This document shows positions 1-6,508 of a DNA stretch of 6,508 nucleotides, piece by piece. Under the pieces are notes generated by a model. The model searched no databases. It saw nothing but the letters and a program-made list of their open reading frames with translations, and had not been told where the DNA came from. The translations under genes were made by a program, and so were the position numbers. The DNA is from Treponema sp. (GTDB lineage: Bacteria > Spirochaetota > Spirochaetia > Treponematales > Treponemataceae), in NCBI GenBank assembly GCA_022510885.1, contig JAFLSP010000002.1:27828-34335 (forward strand). Reading direction: 5' to 3'. Within the stretch, counting starts at the first letter, position 1, and the number at the start of each line of letters is the position of its first letter.

Positions 1-125
1 GCCGGCGTTTCTGCCTGCTTCCCGGCTTGCGGGAACACTTCAAACGCCGTTTCTACTCACTCCCCGACCTGCGCGGACACTTCAACTGCCATTTGAACCC
101 ATTTCCCCAACGGCGCGGGCGCATC
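1..125. repeat. Imperfect 42-bp tandem repeat downstream of lptD, running off the left edge
   Basis: Units at 28-69 and 70-111 match at 30 of 42 positions without gaps, including the shared cores ACACTTCAA, GCC and TTT. Positions 1-27 match the last 27 bases of the 28-69 unit at 17 positions, for example CGTTTCT, so a further unit enters from the left. A decayed start of another copy (GCGCGG then C.C.TC) can be followed over 113-125, up to the lptD stop at 134. Each full unit has an imperfect dyad near its centre: AAACG-C-CGTTT at 42-52, and TTCAA with TTGAA at 81-97, with centres exactly 42 bp apart. The repeat fills the visible 3' flank of lptD; no T-tract terminator was seen there. Confidence 0.7.
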
Positions 126-131
126 CGGCTG

Positions 132-3100
132 CTAGGGGTTCAGCTCCCACTCGCCGTACTCGTCCACGATTTCGGTCTTGAGGCTCTCCATGGGCCGCCA
201 GACGACGCTGATGGTGAAGCGCGGGCTGAAGTCGTAGTACTGGCGGCCGCCGTTGCGGCTGGAGTCGAAGTGGTCGTTCGAGGCGGTGATGAGCTTGGGG
301 CTGATGCTGAACGTGGCGGACAGGTCCCAGTCGTGCAGGTCGTGCGTCACTTTTATGTTGAAGCTCTTGAGCTTGAAGTTGCTGTTCTCGCGCTTGGCGG
401 TGTCGAAGAAGTTGAAGGAGTCGATGAGGTCGGTCAGCGGGTTGAGCCGCTGCTGCTCGTCCGAGTACGTCTTCACGTAGCGGTAGATGGAGTCGTTGCG
501 GCTTTCCGCGCTGAACGTGATGTCAAGCGCGCGGTTGATTTTGAACGTGAACGCGGGCACGAACTTGAAATAACTGTACGTGGGGCGCAGGCAGTCGTAC
601 ACGATGCTCGTGGACAGCGACGGGGCGAACGCGACGCGCTCCGACCACCAGGTGAAGTTCTTGGTGCCGCTCGTGTAGGCAAGGCTCAGCGAGTACGGCT
701 GGAACGACTTCTCCGCCTGCGGCACCCAGCCCTTGGCGGCGTCGAAGTCGTAGCCGGTCACGTAGCTCATCGTGTAGGCAAGCTGCACGCCGTAGCCGGA
801 CAGCGAGAGGCGGAAGCTGTCGTGCTCGTCCTCCTCCAGGCTGTACGTCCAGGACTGCGTGAGCTTGAGGCGGTCGCCGAACAGCGAGACCGCGAGCGAC
901 TGCGACAAATCCTCCTTTATCCAGGTGGGGTCATCGGCGCTCGTGCGGTGGATGCCCGTGCCGATGGAGAAGGTGGTGTACGGGAACGTGAGCGAGAAGA
1001 TGCCGCTGTAGCGGTCCACGAGCGGCGGCAGCTGCGTGGTGAGCGAGAGCTTCTGCCCGAAGTCGCCCTCCTTTGCCGCGAGCACGAGATTGAGGTTGTG
1101 CACGGTCATGCACTCCTCGTCGGTCAGGTCGGTGGTCAAAAACTCCCACTCCGGCTCGTCGGGGTCGTCGCTGATGTACTTGGTCTGTATCATCTTGACG
1201 GTCGTGTTCCAGGTGAGCGCGGTCTCCGAAAAATACTCGCTGTAGTACAGCGGGCGCAGCGTAAAAGCGTTGGTATTGGTCAGGTCGAGTTTGCGCGCGT
1301 TGAAGTCGGCGTTGCGCGTGGAGCGCACCGCGCTGTCCGTGTCGTTGATGGTCGGGTGGTCCTGGAAGACCGGCTCGAACGTGAGCGTGTCGGTGAGCGA
1401 GACGAACTGCCCGCGGTAGCCGAGCGCGGACGTGAGCGAGGTGGGCGCGGAGGCGCGGTAGAACGTAGCCTGCATGTTGTTCCAGTCAAAGTCCTCGGGC
1501 GCGGCAAGGTTGGCCGACGCATAGGAAAACTGCGAGGTGAAGTCGGCGGTCACGGCGTAGTCGAGCCGGTAGGACAGGTCAGGAACGTCGGTCCGCGCGG
1601 GTACGGTCGTGGCAAGCAGCGGCAGCGCGCTCTCGCCGAACAGCGGCTCGGGCGCGTCATCCTCCTCCGGCCCTTCCTCCTCGGTCGCTTCCGTATCGGT
1701 CTCCTCCGTCTCCCCGGCTTCCTCCTCCTTCGGGTCGGGGTCGATGTCGGCGGGCGGCTGCATGAACGCGGGGGGCGAGGCGGAGGAAGCGGACTTGGCG
1801 GCGGGCGGGTACTGCACGAGCGTGCCGGCAAGACGCACGGTGGTCTTGAACGGCGTGAGCTGCGAGGGATGGTAGAACTTGCGCTCCGGGCTGTACGTGC
1901 TGTAGTAGTCCTCGTTGGAGAGCGTCGTGTTCGTCTGCGCGGAGAAGATGAGCGAGGACGAAAAATTCGACACGGACAGCGACGAGACATAGGGCATAAG
2001 GGATTCGGGCAGCGTGAACGTGTACGAGCCGTCAAGCTGCCAGGTGAACGACGAAATCTCGCTGATGGTCGGCTCCTCCGTGTCCGACGAAGCGCCGGAC
2101 ATCAGGTAGCTGAGCCAGTCCATCGTCTCGGCGCGGTTGCTGAAGTCGTAGTCGAAGTAGGGGTCGGAGTACAGCGGCAGCGAGAGCGTGAGCGGCAGCG
2201 GCTTTGCCAGCGTGAGCCTGAACGCGGCGGCGTAGCGGAACGGCAGGGTGACGCCCATGAAATTGGACGAGTCGGCGTAGGACGCGCCGCTTGCGGCATA
2301 GGGCAGGTAGGTCGCGCCGTCCTTGAAGATGGTGTTGCTCCAGCCCAGCCGCAGGTTGCCGTCCAGCTCCGTGATGACCTCGTTCGGGCGGAACACGCCG
2401 TCAAGCCCGACCATCACGCCGAGGTTCGCGTAGTAGTCCGCCATCACCTTGAGGTAGGTCGTGGTGTCGCCCGTGTAATTCCTGCCCAGATTATGCAAGA
2501 CGAGCCCCTCGCGCCGCTGTTCCTTGAGCGTGTTGTTTTTCATCAGGCTCAGGAACTGGAAATTGTCGTCACTGTCGCTGCTGCTCGTTCCCAGCGGGCG
2601 GTTCGCCTCCACGTTCGTGCGCGCGTCCAGGGGCTTGCGCCCGATGAGGTAGGTGGTCGTGTTGATGTAGTAGCCCTCGCGGTTGCGGTAGCCGAAGGCG
2701 GGGTTGAAGACAAGCTCGTCCTTGGGGTAATAGAACACGGGCAGATACAGGAGCGGCGCGCGTCCCACGAAGAAAACGGCGTTCAGCAGCGCGAACTCGC
2801 CGCCGGGAAGCATCCAGATGCGGCTTGCCCTGATGCGCCAGTGCGGGTCGTCGTCATCGCAGAACGTGAGCGTGCTGTTTTTAAAGGCAAACGTGTTGTC
2901 GCTGTCACGCCCGAATACCGATGACGAAATGGTGAGCGTCGAGCCGTTCGGCAGGTTGAGCGCGTCGCTCTGCGTCTGCACGACATGCCCGTTGTCAAAG
3001 ATGCCCTCCATCGTGGTGGCATTGAACAGCAACATATCCGCGGTGACGCTCTTGCCGCCCTCATCCGCGCCGTCCTGCTCAAGGCGCACGCTGCCCTCGG

Positions 3101-3353
3101 CGTACATCATGTCGGTCTCGCGGTTGTAGCTCACCATGTCGGCAAAAATGATGGTCTTGTCGCTCCCGCGCGCGATACTGATGCGCACGCCGCCGGTCAG
3201 CACGATGGTATCCGCGCCCGTGACGGCATCCTTCTTATACTCGGTCTTCTGCGCGTCCTCAATGGTAATGACGCTGCGCCCGTCGTCCGCCGCCGCGAGG
3301 ACGCACGGAAGGAGGAGGAGCATCAGCACTGTCCACAACCGCAGCTTCGTCAC
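132..3353 (-). CDS. lptD: LptD/OstA-like outer-membrane assembly protein
   Basis: LptD proteins take LPS-type glycolipid from the periplasmic LptA bridge and insert it in the outer leaflet of the outer membrane. The 1073-residue product starts with a signal peptide: basic TKLR, a hydrophobic core at about 6-19, and an A-A-A site before Asp23. Residues about 27-130 form an OstA/LptA-type jellyroll domain with motifs such as LTGGVRISI, ADMVSYNRET and AEGSVRLEQ. Residues 160-240 carry the LptD-typical stretch with PHWRIRASRIW, LNAVFFVGRAPLLYLPVFYY and FNPAFGYRNREGYYINTTTY. The rest is rich in alternating aromatic and polar strands, as expected of a beta-barrel. An acidic Pro/Glu/Asp insert lies at about 533-570. 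Mature cysteines are 165, 748 and 921; Cys165 falls where E. coli LptD has Cys173, but the C-terminal Cys-Cys pair is absent. It is longer than the 784-residue E. coli LptD. The start is a GTG with a good AAGG ribosome site; the stop is TAG. The family call is strong. The cargo is uncertain, because many treponemes lack classical LPS. Confidence 0.9.
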   Translation of the reverse strand: MTKLRLWTVLMLLLLPCVLAAADDGRSVITIEDAQKTEYKKDAVTGADTIVLTGGVRISIARGSDKTIIFADMVSYNRETDMMYAEGSVRLEQDGADEGGKSVTADMLLFNATTMEGIFDNGHVVQTQSDALNLPNGSTLTISSSVFGRDSDNTFAFKNSTLTFCDDDDPHWRIRASRIWMLPGGEFALLNAVFFVGRAPLLYLPVFYYPKDELVFNPAFGYRNREGYYINTTTYLIGRKPLDARTNVEANRPLGTSSSDSDDNFQFLSLMKNNTLKEQRREGLVLHNLGRNYTGDTTTYLKVMADYYANLGVMVGLDGVFRPNEVITELDGNLRLGWSNTIFKDGATYLPYAASGASYADSSNFMGVTLPFRYAAAFRLTLAKPLPLTLSLPLYSDPYFDYDFSNRAETMDWLSYLMSGASSDTEEPTISEISSFTWQLDGSYTFTLPESLMPYVSSLSVSNFSSSLIFSAQTNTTLSNEDYYSTYSPERKFYHPSQLTPFKTTVRLAGTLVQYPPAAKSASSASPPAFMQPPADIDPDPKEEEAGETEETDTEATEEEGPEEDDAPEPLFGESALPLLATTVPARTDVPDLSYRLDYAVTADFTSQFSYASANLAAPEDFDWNNMQATFYRASAPTSLTSALGYRGQFVSLTDTLTFEPVFQDHPTINDTDSAVRSTRNADFNARKLDLTNTNAFTLRPLYYSEYFSETALTWNTTVKMIQTKYISDDPDEPEWEFLTTDLTDEECMTVHNLNLVLAAKEGDFGQKLSLTTQLPPLVDRYSGIFSLTFPYTTFSIGTGIHRTSADDPTWIKEDLSQSLAVSLFGDRLKLTQSWTYSLEEDEHDSFRLSLSGYGVQLAYTMSYVTGYDFDAAKGWVPQAEKSFQPYSLSLAYTSGTKNFTWWSERVAFAPSLSTSIVYDCLRPTYSYFKFVPAFTFKINRALDITFSAESRNDSIYRYVKTYSDEQQRLNPLTDLIDSFNFFDTAKRENSNFKLKSFNIKVTHDLHDWDLSATFSISPKLITASNDHFDSSRNGGRQYYDFSPRFTISVVWRPMESLKTEIVDEYGEWELNP
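1650..1748 (-). other. Segment encoding an acidic low-complexity insert in the LptD-like protein
   Basis: These codons give residues about 536-568, a run dominated by Glu and Asp with a few Thr, Ala, Gly and Pro and a single Lys. It is flanked by Ala/Ser/Pro-rich sequence (about 516-535) and a Pro-rich exit (about 567-580). On the plus strand the DNA is rich in TCC and TTC triplets, a pyrimidine-biased tract that could change length by slippage. It falls between predicted barrel strands and is most simply a disordered loop or linker; whether it faces the periplasm or the outside cannot be told from sequence alone. Confidence 0.75.
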
Positions 3354-3364
3354 TGTCGTACCTT
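3354..3364 (-). promoter_or_regulatory. Ribosome binding site of the lptD-like gene
   Basis: In the 39-bp gap after the uvrA stop, AAGG (complement of 3361-3364) lies seven bases before the GTG at 3353. This supports the GTG start, which also places the signal peptide correctly at the N-terminus. No terminator hairpin and no convincing promoter is seen in the gap, so translation of lptD probably uses a uvrA-lptD transcript. In contrast to uvrA, this gene has an ordinary ribosome site. Confidence 0.65.
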
Positions 3365-3392
3365 GCGCCGCCGCGCGCCCGTCATGCAGGAA

Positions 3393-6332
3393 TCATGCCC
3401 GCGCGTCACGCTCCCGCTCGCGCTCCAGCATCTCGCGGACGAAGCGCCCCGTGTGCGAGCCGGTCTCCTCCCAGCGCGCGGCGACTTCCTCGGGCGTTCC
3501 CGCCGCCACAATCCTGCCGCCGCCGCTCCCGCCCTCCGGCCCCAGGTCGATGACGTGGTCGGCCTGGCAGATGACGTCGAGGTTGTGCTCAATCATCACC
3601 ACCGTGTTGCCCTTGTCAACGAGCCGCTGGATGACGTCCATCAGCACCATCACGTCCGCGAAGTGCAGGCCCGTCGTCGGCTCGTCAAGGATGTAGAGCG
3701 TCCTGCCGGTGGACGGGCGCGCCAGCTCGGTGGCAAGCTTGACGCGCTGCGCCTCGCCGCCGGAGAGCGTGAGCGCGTTCTGCCCCAGCTGGATGTAGCC
3801 CAGCCCCACGCTCTTGAGCGTCTCCAGCTTGCGCGCGATGTGCGGGATGTGCGCGAAGAAGTCCGCCGCCTCCTCAATCGTCATGTCGAGCACGTCGCTG
3901 ATGTTCTTGCCCTTGTAGCGCACGTCGAGCGTCTCCGCGTTGAAGCGCCGCCCGTGGCACACGTCGCAGGGAATGAACACGTCGGGCAGGAAGTTCATCT
4001 CTATCGTAATCGTGCCCGCGCCCTGGCAGTGCTCGCAGCGGCCGCCCTTCACGTTGAAGCTGAAGCGCCCCGCCTTGTAGCCGCGCGCGCGGCTGTCGGG
4101 AAGCTCGGCGAAGAGGTCGCGGATGCCGTTGAACACGCCCACGTAGGTGACGGGGTTGCTGCGCGGCGTGCGCCCGATGGGGCTCTGGTCGATGTTTATC
4201 ACCTTGTCGATGTGCTCCAGCCCGTCGATGCCGTCATGCGCGCCCGCGGGGTAGTCCGTGCGCATGAGGCGGTTGGAGACGGCGGGATAGAACACGTCGG
4301 AAAGCAGCGTGGACTTGCCGCTCCCGCTCACGCCCGTGATGCAGGTGAAGGTGCCGAGCGGGATGTCCACGGTCACGTTCTGGAGGTTGTGCTCGCGCGC
4401 GCCGCGCACGGTGATTCTCCGCCCGCTGCCCGCCCGCCGCGTCTTCGGCACGGGCATCCGCAGCGTCCCGGCGAGGTACTGCCCCGTCAGGCTCTCCGGC
4501 ACCCGCATAATCTGCTCCGGCGTGCCGCTCGCCACCACCCTGCCGCCGTGCACGCCCGCGCCCGGCCCGATGTCAATCACCCAGTCCGCCGTGCGCAGGG
4601 TCTGCTCGTCGTGCTCCACGACTATCACCGAGTTCTTGAGGTCGCGCAGGTAGGCGAGCGTGTCGATGAGCCGCTGGTTGTCGCGCTGGTGCAGGCCGAT
4701 TGACGGCTCGTCGAGGATGTACATGACCCCCGTCAGCCCGCTGCCAATCTGCGTGGCGAGCCGGATGCGCTGCGCCTCGCCGCCGGAGAGCGTCCCCGCC
4801 GACCGCTCCAGCGTCAGGTAGTCCAGCCCCACGTTCTGCAGGAAGCGCAGGCGCGCGGTGATTTCCTTCAGAATCTGCGCGGCAATCGCGCGCTGCGTCT
4901 CATCAAGCGCGAGCGCGTCAAAAAAGGCGACCGACTCCGCCACGGAGAGCCGGCTCAGCTCCCAGATGCTCCTGCCGCCCACCGTCACGCCCAGCGCCTC
5001 CGGGCGCAGGCGCTTGCCGCGGCACGACGGGCATTCCTTGTGGCTCATGTATTTCTCAAGGTTCGCGCGCGCGTTGTCGCCCCATGCCTCCGCGTAGCGG
5101 CGGCGCATGTCGGCGAACAGCCCCGCCCAGGGGCGGTTGTACTCCGAGTAGCCCTCCCCGCTCTGCTTCTTGTACGTCCAGCGGATGGCGTGCGTCCCCG
5201 AGCCGTTCACGAGGATGTCCTGCTGCCCGCCCGTCAGCCGCTCGAAGGGCGTGTCGAGCGAGAACTTGTACTCCCTCGCCACCGCCTCGAACATGGCGTG
5301 GTTCCACTCCGAGTCGGGATTGTACGGCGCGAGCGCGCCCTCGTTGAAGCTCAGCGAGCGGTCGGGAATCATCAGGTCGATGTCGTACTCCATCTTCTCG
5401 CCCAGCCCCGTGCAGTCGGGGCAGGAGCCGAAGGGATTGTTGAAGGAGAAGAGGCGCGGCTGCAGCTCGGGGATTGAGATGCCGCACTCCGGGCAGGCGT
5501 TCTTCTGGCTGAAGAGGACCTCCTGCTCCACGTAGTCGCGCCCCGCGTCCGCCGCGCCGCGCGAGGCCGCCTCATAGCCCTCGTCGCCCTTGCTGATTCT
5601 GCGCACCACCGTGATGACGCCGTTCGCGCTCGCGAGCGCGGTCTCCACGCTCTCGGCAAGGCGCGCGCGCGCGTCGTCCCTGAGCGCGATGCGGTCAACG
5701 ACCAGCTCAATCGTGTGCTTCTTCTGCTTGTCGAGCTTTATCGAATCGTCCAGCTCCACCATCAGCCCGTCAATCCGCGCGCGCACGAAGCCGCTCTTCT
5801 GCGCGTCCTCAAGCACCTTCTGGTGCTCGCCCTTCTTCCCGCGGATGACCGGGGACAGCACCGTGACGCGCGTGCCCGCGCCCCAGGACATAATCGTGCC
5901 GACAATCTGGTCCACGCCCTGCTCGTTTATCTCGCGCCCGCAGTTGGGGCAGTGCGCCTTCCCCACGCGCGCGAACAGCAGCCGGTAGTAGTCGTAGATT
6001 TCCGTGACCGTGCCGACCGTGGAGCGCGGGTTGCGGTGCGTCGTCTTCTGCTCGATGGAGATGGCGGGCGACAGCCCCTCGATGAGGTCCACGTCGGGCT
6101 TGTCCATGCTGCCCAAGAACTGCCGCGCGTAGCTCGACAGCGACTCCATGTAGCGCCGCTGCCCCTCGGCGAAGAGCGTGTCGAAGGCGAGCGACGACTT
6201 GCCGCTGCCGGAAAGCCCCGAGATGACCACGAGCTTGTGGCGCGGCATGTCCACGTCGATGTTCCTGAGGTTATGCTCGCGCGCCCCCCGGATTGAGATT
6301 TTGTCGCCGGAGACGGAATTGATGTTGCTCAC
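3393..6332 (-). CDS. uvrA: UvrA, excinuclease ABC subunit A
   Basis: UvrA is the dimeric ATPase that finds bulky DNA lesions and loads UvrB in cytoplasmic nucleotide excision repair. The 979-residue product has both ABC modules. Module 1 has a Walker A at about 39-47 (GLSGSGKSS, Lys45), a Q-loop at 90-98, a signature [12 protein letters not shown] at 515-526, a Walker B ending LDEPS at 535-544 and a switch His574. Module 2 has a Walker A at 667-675, a signature at 856-867, a Walker B LDEPT at 879-886 and His916. Cysteine pairs lie at 128/131, 280/283, 304/307, 434/437, 766/769 and 789/792; the 280-307 and 766-792 sets match the known zinc modules. The GTG at 6332 is chosen because the protein then begins just before the conserved [14 protein letters not shown] segment. 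An in-frame GTG at 6365 would add 11 unconserved residues and overlap the promoter. It is slightly longer than the 940-residue E. coli protein, partly from an insert near residues 246-269. It ends in TGA and a charged Arg/Glu tail, 39 bp before lptD. No truncation or frameshift is seen. Confidence 0.98.
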   Translation of the reverse strand: MSNINSVSGDKISIRGAREHNLRNIDVDMPRHKLVVISGLSGSGKSSLAFDTLFAEGQRRYMESLSSYARQFLGSMDKPDVDLIEGLSPAISIEQKTTHRNPRSTVGTVTEIYDYYRLLFARVGKAHCPNCGREINEQGVDQIVGTIMSWGAGTRVTVLSPVIRGKKGEHQKVLEDAQKSGFVRARIDGLMVELDDSIKLDKQKKHTIELVVDRIALRDDARARLAESVETALASANGVITVVRRISKGDEGYEAASRGAADAGRDYVEQEVLFSQKNACPECGISIPELQPRLFSFNNPFGSCPDCTGLGEKMEYDIDLMIPDRSLSFNEGALAPYNPDSEWNHAMFEAVAREYKFSLDTPFERLTGGQQDILVNGSGTHAIRWTYKKQSGEGYSEYNRPWAGLFADMRRRYAEAWGDNARANLEKYMSHKECPSCRGKRLRPEALGVTVGGRSIWELSRLSVAESVAFFDALALDETQRAIAAQILKEITARLRFLQNVGLDYLTLERSAGTLSGGEAQRIRLATQIGSGLTGVMYILDEPSIGLHQRDNQRLIDTLAYLRDLKNSVIVVEHDEQTLRTADWVIDIGPGAGVHGGRVVASGTPEQIMRVPESLTGQYLAGTLRMPVPKTRRAGSGRRITVRGAREHNLQNVTVDIPLGTFTCITGVSGSGKSTLLSDVFYPAVSNRLMRTDYPAGAHDGIDGLEHIDKVINIDQSPIGRTPRSNPVTYVGVFNGIRDLFAELPDSRARGYKAGRFSFNVKGGRCEHCQGAGTITIEMNFLPDVFIPCDVCHGRRFNAETLDVRYKGKNISDVLDMTIEEAADFFAHIPHIARKLETLKSVGLGYIQLGQNALTLSGGEAQRVKLATELARPSTGRTLYILDEPTTGLHFADVMVLMDVIQRLVDKGNTVVMIEHNLDVICQADHVIDLGPEGGSGGGRIVAAGTPEEVAARWEETGSHTGRFVREMLERERERDARA

Positions 6333-6338
6333 CCCGCA

Positions 6339-6367
6339 AGTATAGCGGAAACCGGCGAAAAGCACAA
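6339..6367 (-). promoter_or_regulatory. Predicted sigma-70-type promoter of uvrA, possibly giving a leaderless mRNA
   Basis: On the minus strand TTGTGC (6367-6362) and TATACT (6344-6339) are separated by exactly 17 bp. The -10 element matches TATAAT at five of six positions; the -35 matches TTGACA at three. The GTG start of uvrA (6332-6330) begins seven bases after the -10 element, where transcription would normally initiate. The only candidate ribosome site is the G-rich GCGGG abutting the start, which is too close and would lie upstream of the transcript start. No SOS-type operator such as CTGT-N8-ACAG or a GAAC/GTTC dyad was found around it. Confidence 0.6.
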
Positions 6368-6368
6368 T

Positions 6369-6391
6369 GACACGGCGGAAGCCGCCGTGTC
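6369..6391 (-). terminator. Perfect 10-bp stem-loop between upstream gene and uvrA, probable terminator
   Basis: GACACGGCGG (6369-6378) is followed by a 3-base loop (6379-6381) and its exact complement CCGCCGTGTC (6382-6391), making a very stable GC-rich hairpin. In the minus direction the next bases are ATTGTGCTTTT, which contain seven T in eleven but not an unbroken run. In the plus direction no T-rich tract follows. The better reading is therefore an intrinsic terminator for the gene ending at 6459. The broken T-tract makes it a non-classical one, so attenuation, RNA processing or DNA-level action next to the uvrA promoter are alternatives. Confidence 0.55.
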
Positions 6392-6458
6392 TCAGCTACG
6401 CTGTCGTTCTCTGCCGCCCGCATGAGCCACCGGCACAGCCGCCGTTTTACCGAGCGGC

Positions 6459-6508
6459 CTACTCCAGCGGGGCGAAGTATCCCGTCTCCGCGCGGCCGCT
6501 GCGGTTCA
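6459..6508 (-). CDS. C-terminal end of an unidentified upstream gene (partial)
   Basis: Reading leftwards from the window edge, one minus-strand frame gives 15 codons, NRSGRAETGYFAPLE, then TAG at 6461-6459. The third codon positions are almost all G or C, as in the neighbouring genes. A terminator-like hairpin follows about 67 bp after the stop, which fits the end of a gene. I do not recognise the product, and 15 residues are too few for a family call. The other minus-strand frames here give Arg/Pro-rich sequence that looks less like protein. A plus-strand ATG frame from 6422 is also open to the edge but has no ribosome site and a similarly poor composition. The orientation is an inference from these points. 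The stretch 6392-6458 would be the 3' untranslated region; nothing else is seen in it. Confidence 0.45.
   Translation of the reverse strand, partial: NRSGRAETGYFAPLE

Noticed and set aside
27..2924. A 965-codon open frame on the plus strand opposite the lptD-like gene
   Set aside because: It is antisense to a gene with clear family motifs and a signal peptide. Its product is dominated by Arg, Val, Glu and Gly without domains, as expected when a GC-rich gene is read on the other strand. It has no ribosome site, and its first codons are the 42-bp repeat.
3288..3353. Lipoprotein signal in the LptD-like protein because of Cys17 (LLPC)
   Set aside because: Pro precedes the Cys, there is no proper lipobox, and an A-A-A signal peptidase I site lies right after it. 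LptD proteins are not lipoproteins.
2985..4703. A 572-codon open frame on the plus strand spanning the end of uvrA and the start of lptD
   Set aside because: It overlaps two well-supported genes and has a His/Arg/Ala/Val-rich composition with no recognisable motif; most likely a codon-usage artefact.
6333..6365. Upstream GTG at 6365 as the uvrA start, adding 11 residues
   Set aside because: The added residues are not UvrA-like, there is no ribosome site, and the extension would overlap the -35 and -10 elements. The GTG at 6332 sits at the expected N-terminus.
6366..6458. SOS/LexA operator upstream of uvrA
   Set aside because: Neither a CTGT-N8-ACAG dyad nor a GAAC-N4-GTTC dyad was found; single half-sites such as CTGT near 6401 have no partner at the right spacing.
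6422..6508. Plus-strand gene starting at ATG 6422 and leaving the window
   Set aside because: No ribosome binding site precedes it, and its Arg/Ser/Pro-rich product looks like a shadow frame. The minus-strand frame ending at 6459 has better codon use and is followed by a terminator-like hairpin.

Overview
The window is GC-rich (roughly 60% by eye) and reads as part of a bacterial chromosome, most likely a Treponema-like spirochaete. This rests on two observations. The large outer-membrane protein closely resembles the LptD/OstA-like proteins of Treponema. It also sits directly downstream of uvrA, and I recall the same pair in Treponema pallidum (TP0514 uvrA, TP0515 LptD-like). The assignment is from memory of the families, not from a search.

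All convincing genes are on the minus strand. In transcription order, right to left: (a) 6459-6508 holds the last 15 codons and stop of an unrecognised gene that enters from the right edge. (b) 6369-6391 is a perfect 10-bp inverted repeat, probably the terminator of that gene, and its weak T-tract runs into the -35 element of the next promoter. (c) 6339-6367 is a sigma-70-like promoter (TTGTGC, 17 bp, TATACT) whose predicted start site falls on or next to the GTG start of uvrA, so the mRNA may be leaderless. (d) 3393-6332 is a complete uvrA. (e) After a 39-bp gap with a ribosome binding site and no terminator comes a complete lptD-like gene, 132-3353. (f) 1-125 is an imperfect 42-bp tandem repeat that fills the space after lptD and runs off the left edge.

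uvrA and lptD are probably co-transcribed, although their products work separately. UvrA is the cytoplasmic damage-recognition ATPase of nucleotide excision repair. The LptD-like protein is a secreted outer-membrane beta-barrel for inserting glycolipid/LPS-type molecules into the outer leaflet. I found no mobile element, CRISPR array, tRNA, rRNA or clearly novel multi-gene system. The points most worth a second look are the 42-bp repeat, the compact terminator/promoter/leaderless start of uvrA, and unusual features of the LptD-like protein: an acidic insert inside the barrel region, an altered cysteine pattern and a non-aromatic C-terminus. Very long open frames on the plus strand opposite both genes are judged to be by-products of GC-rich codon usage.
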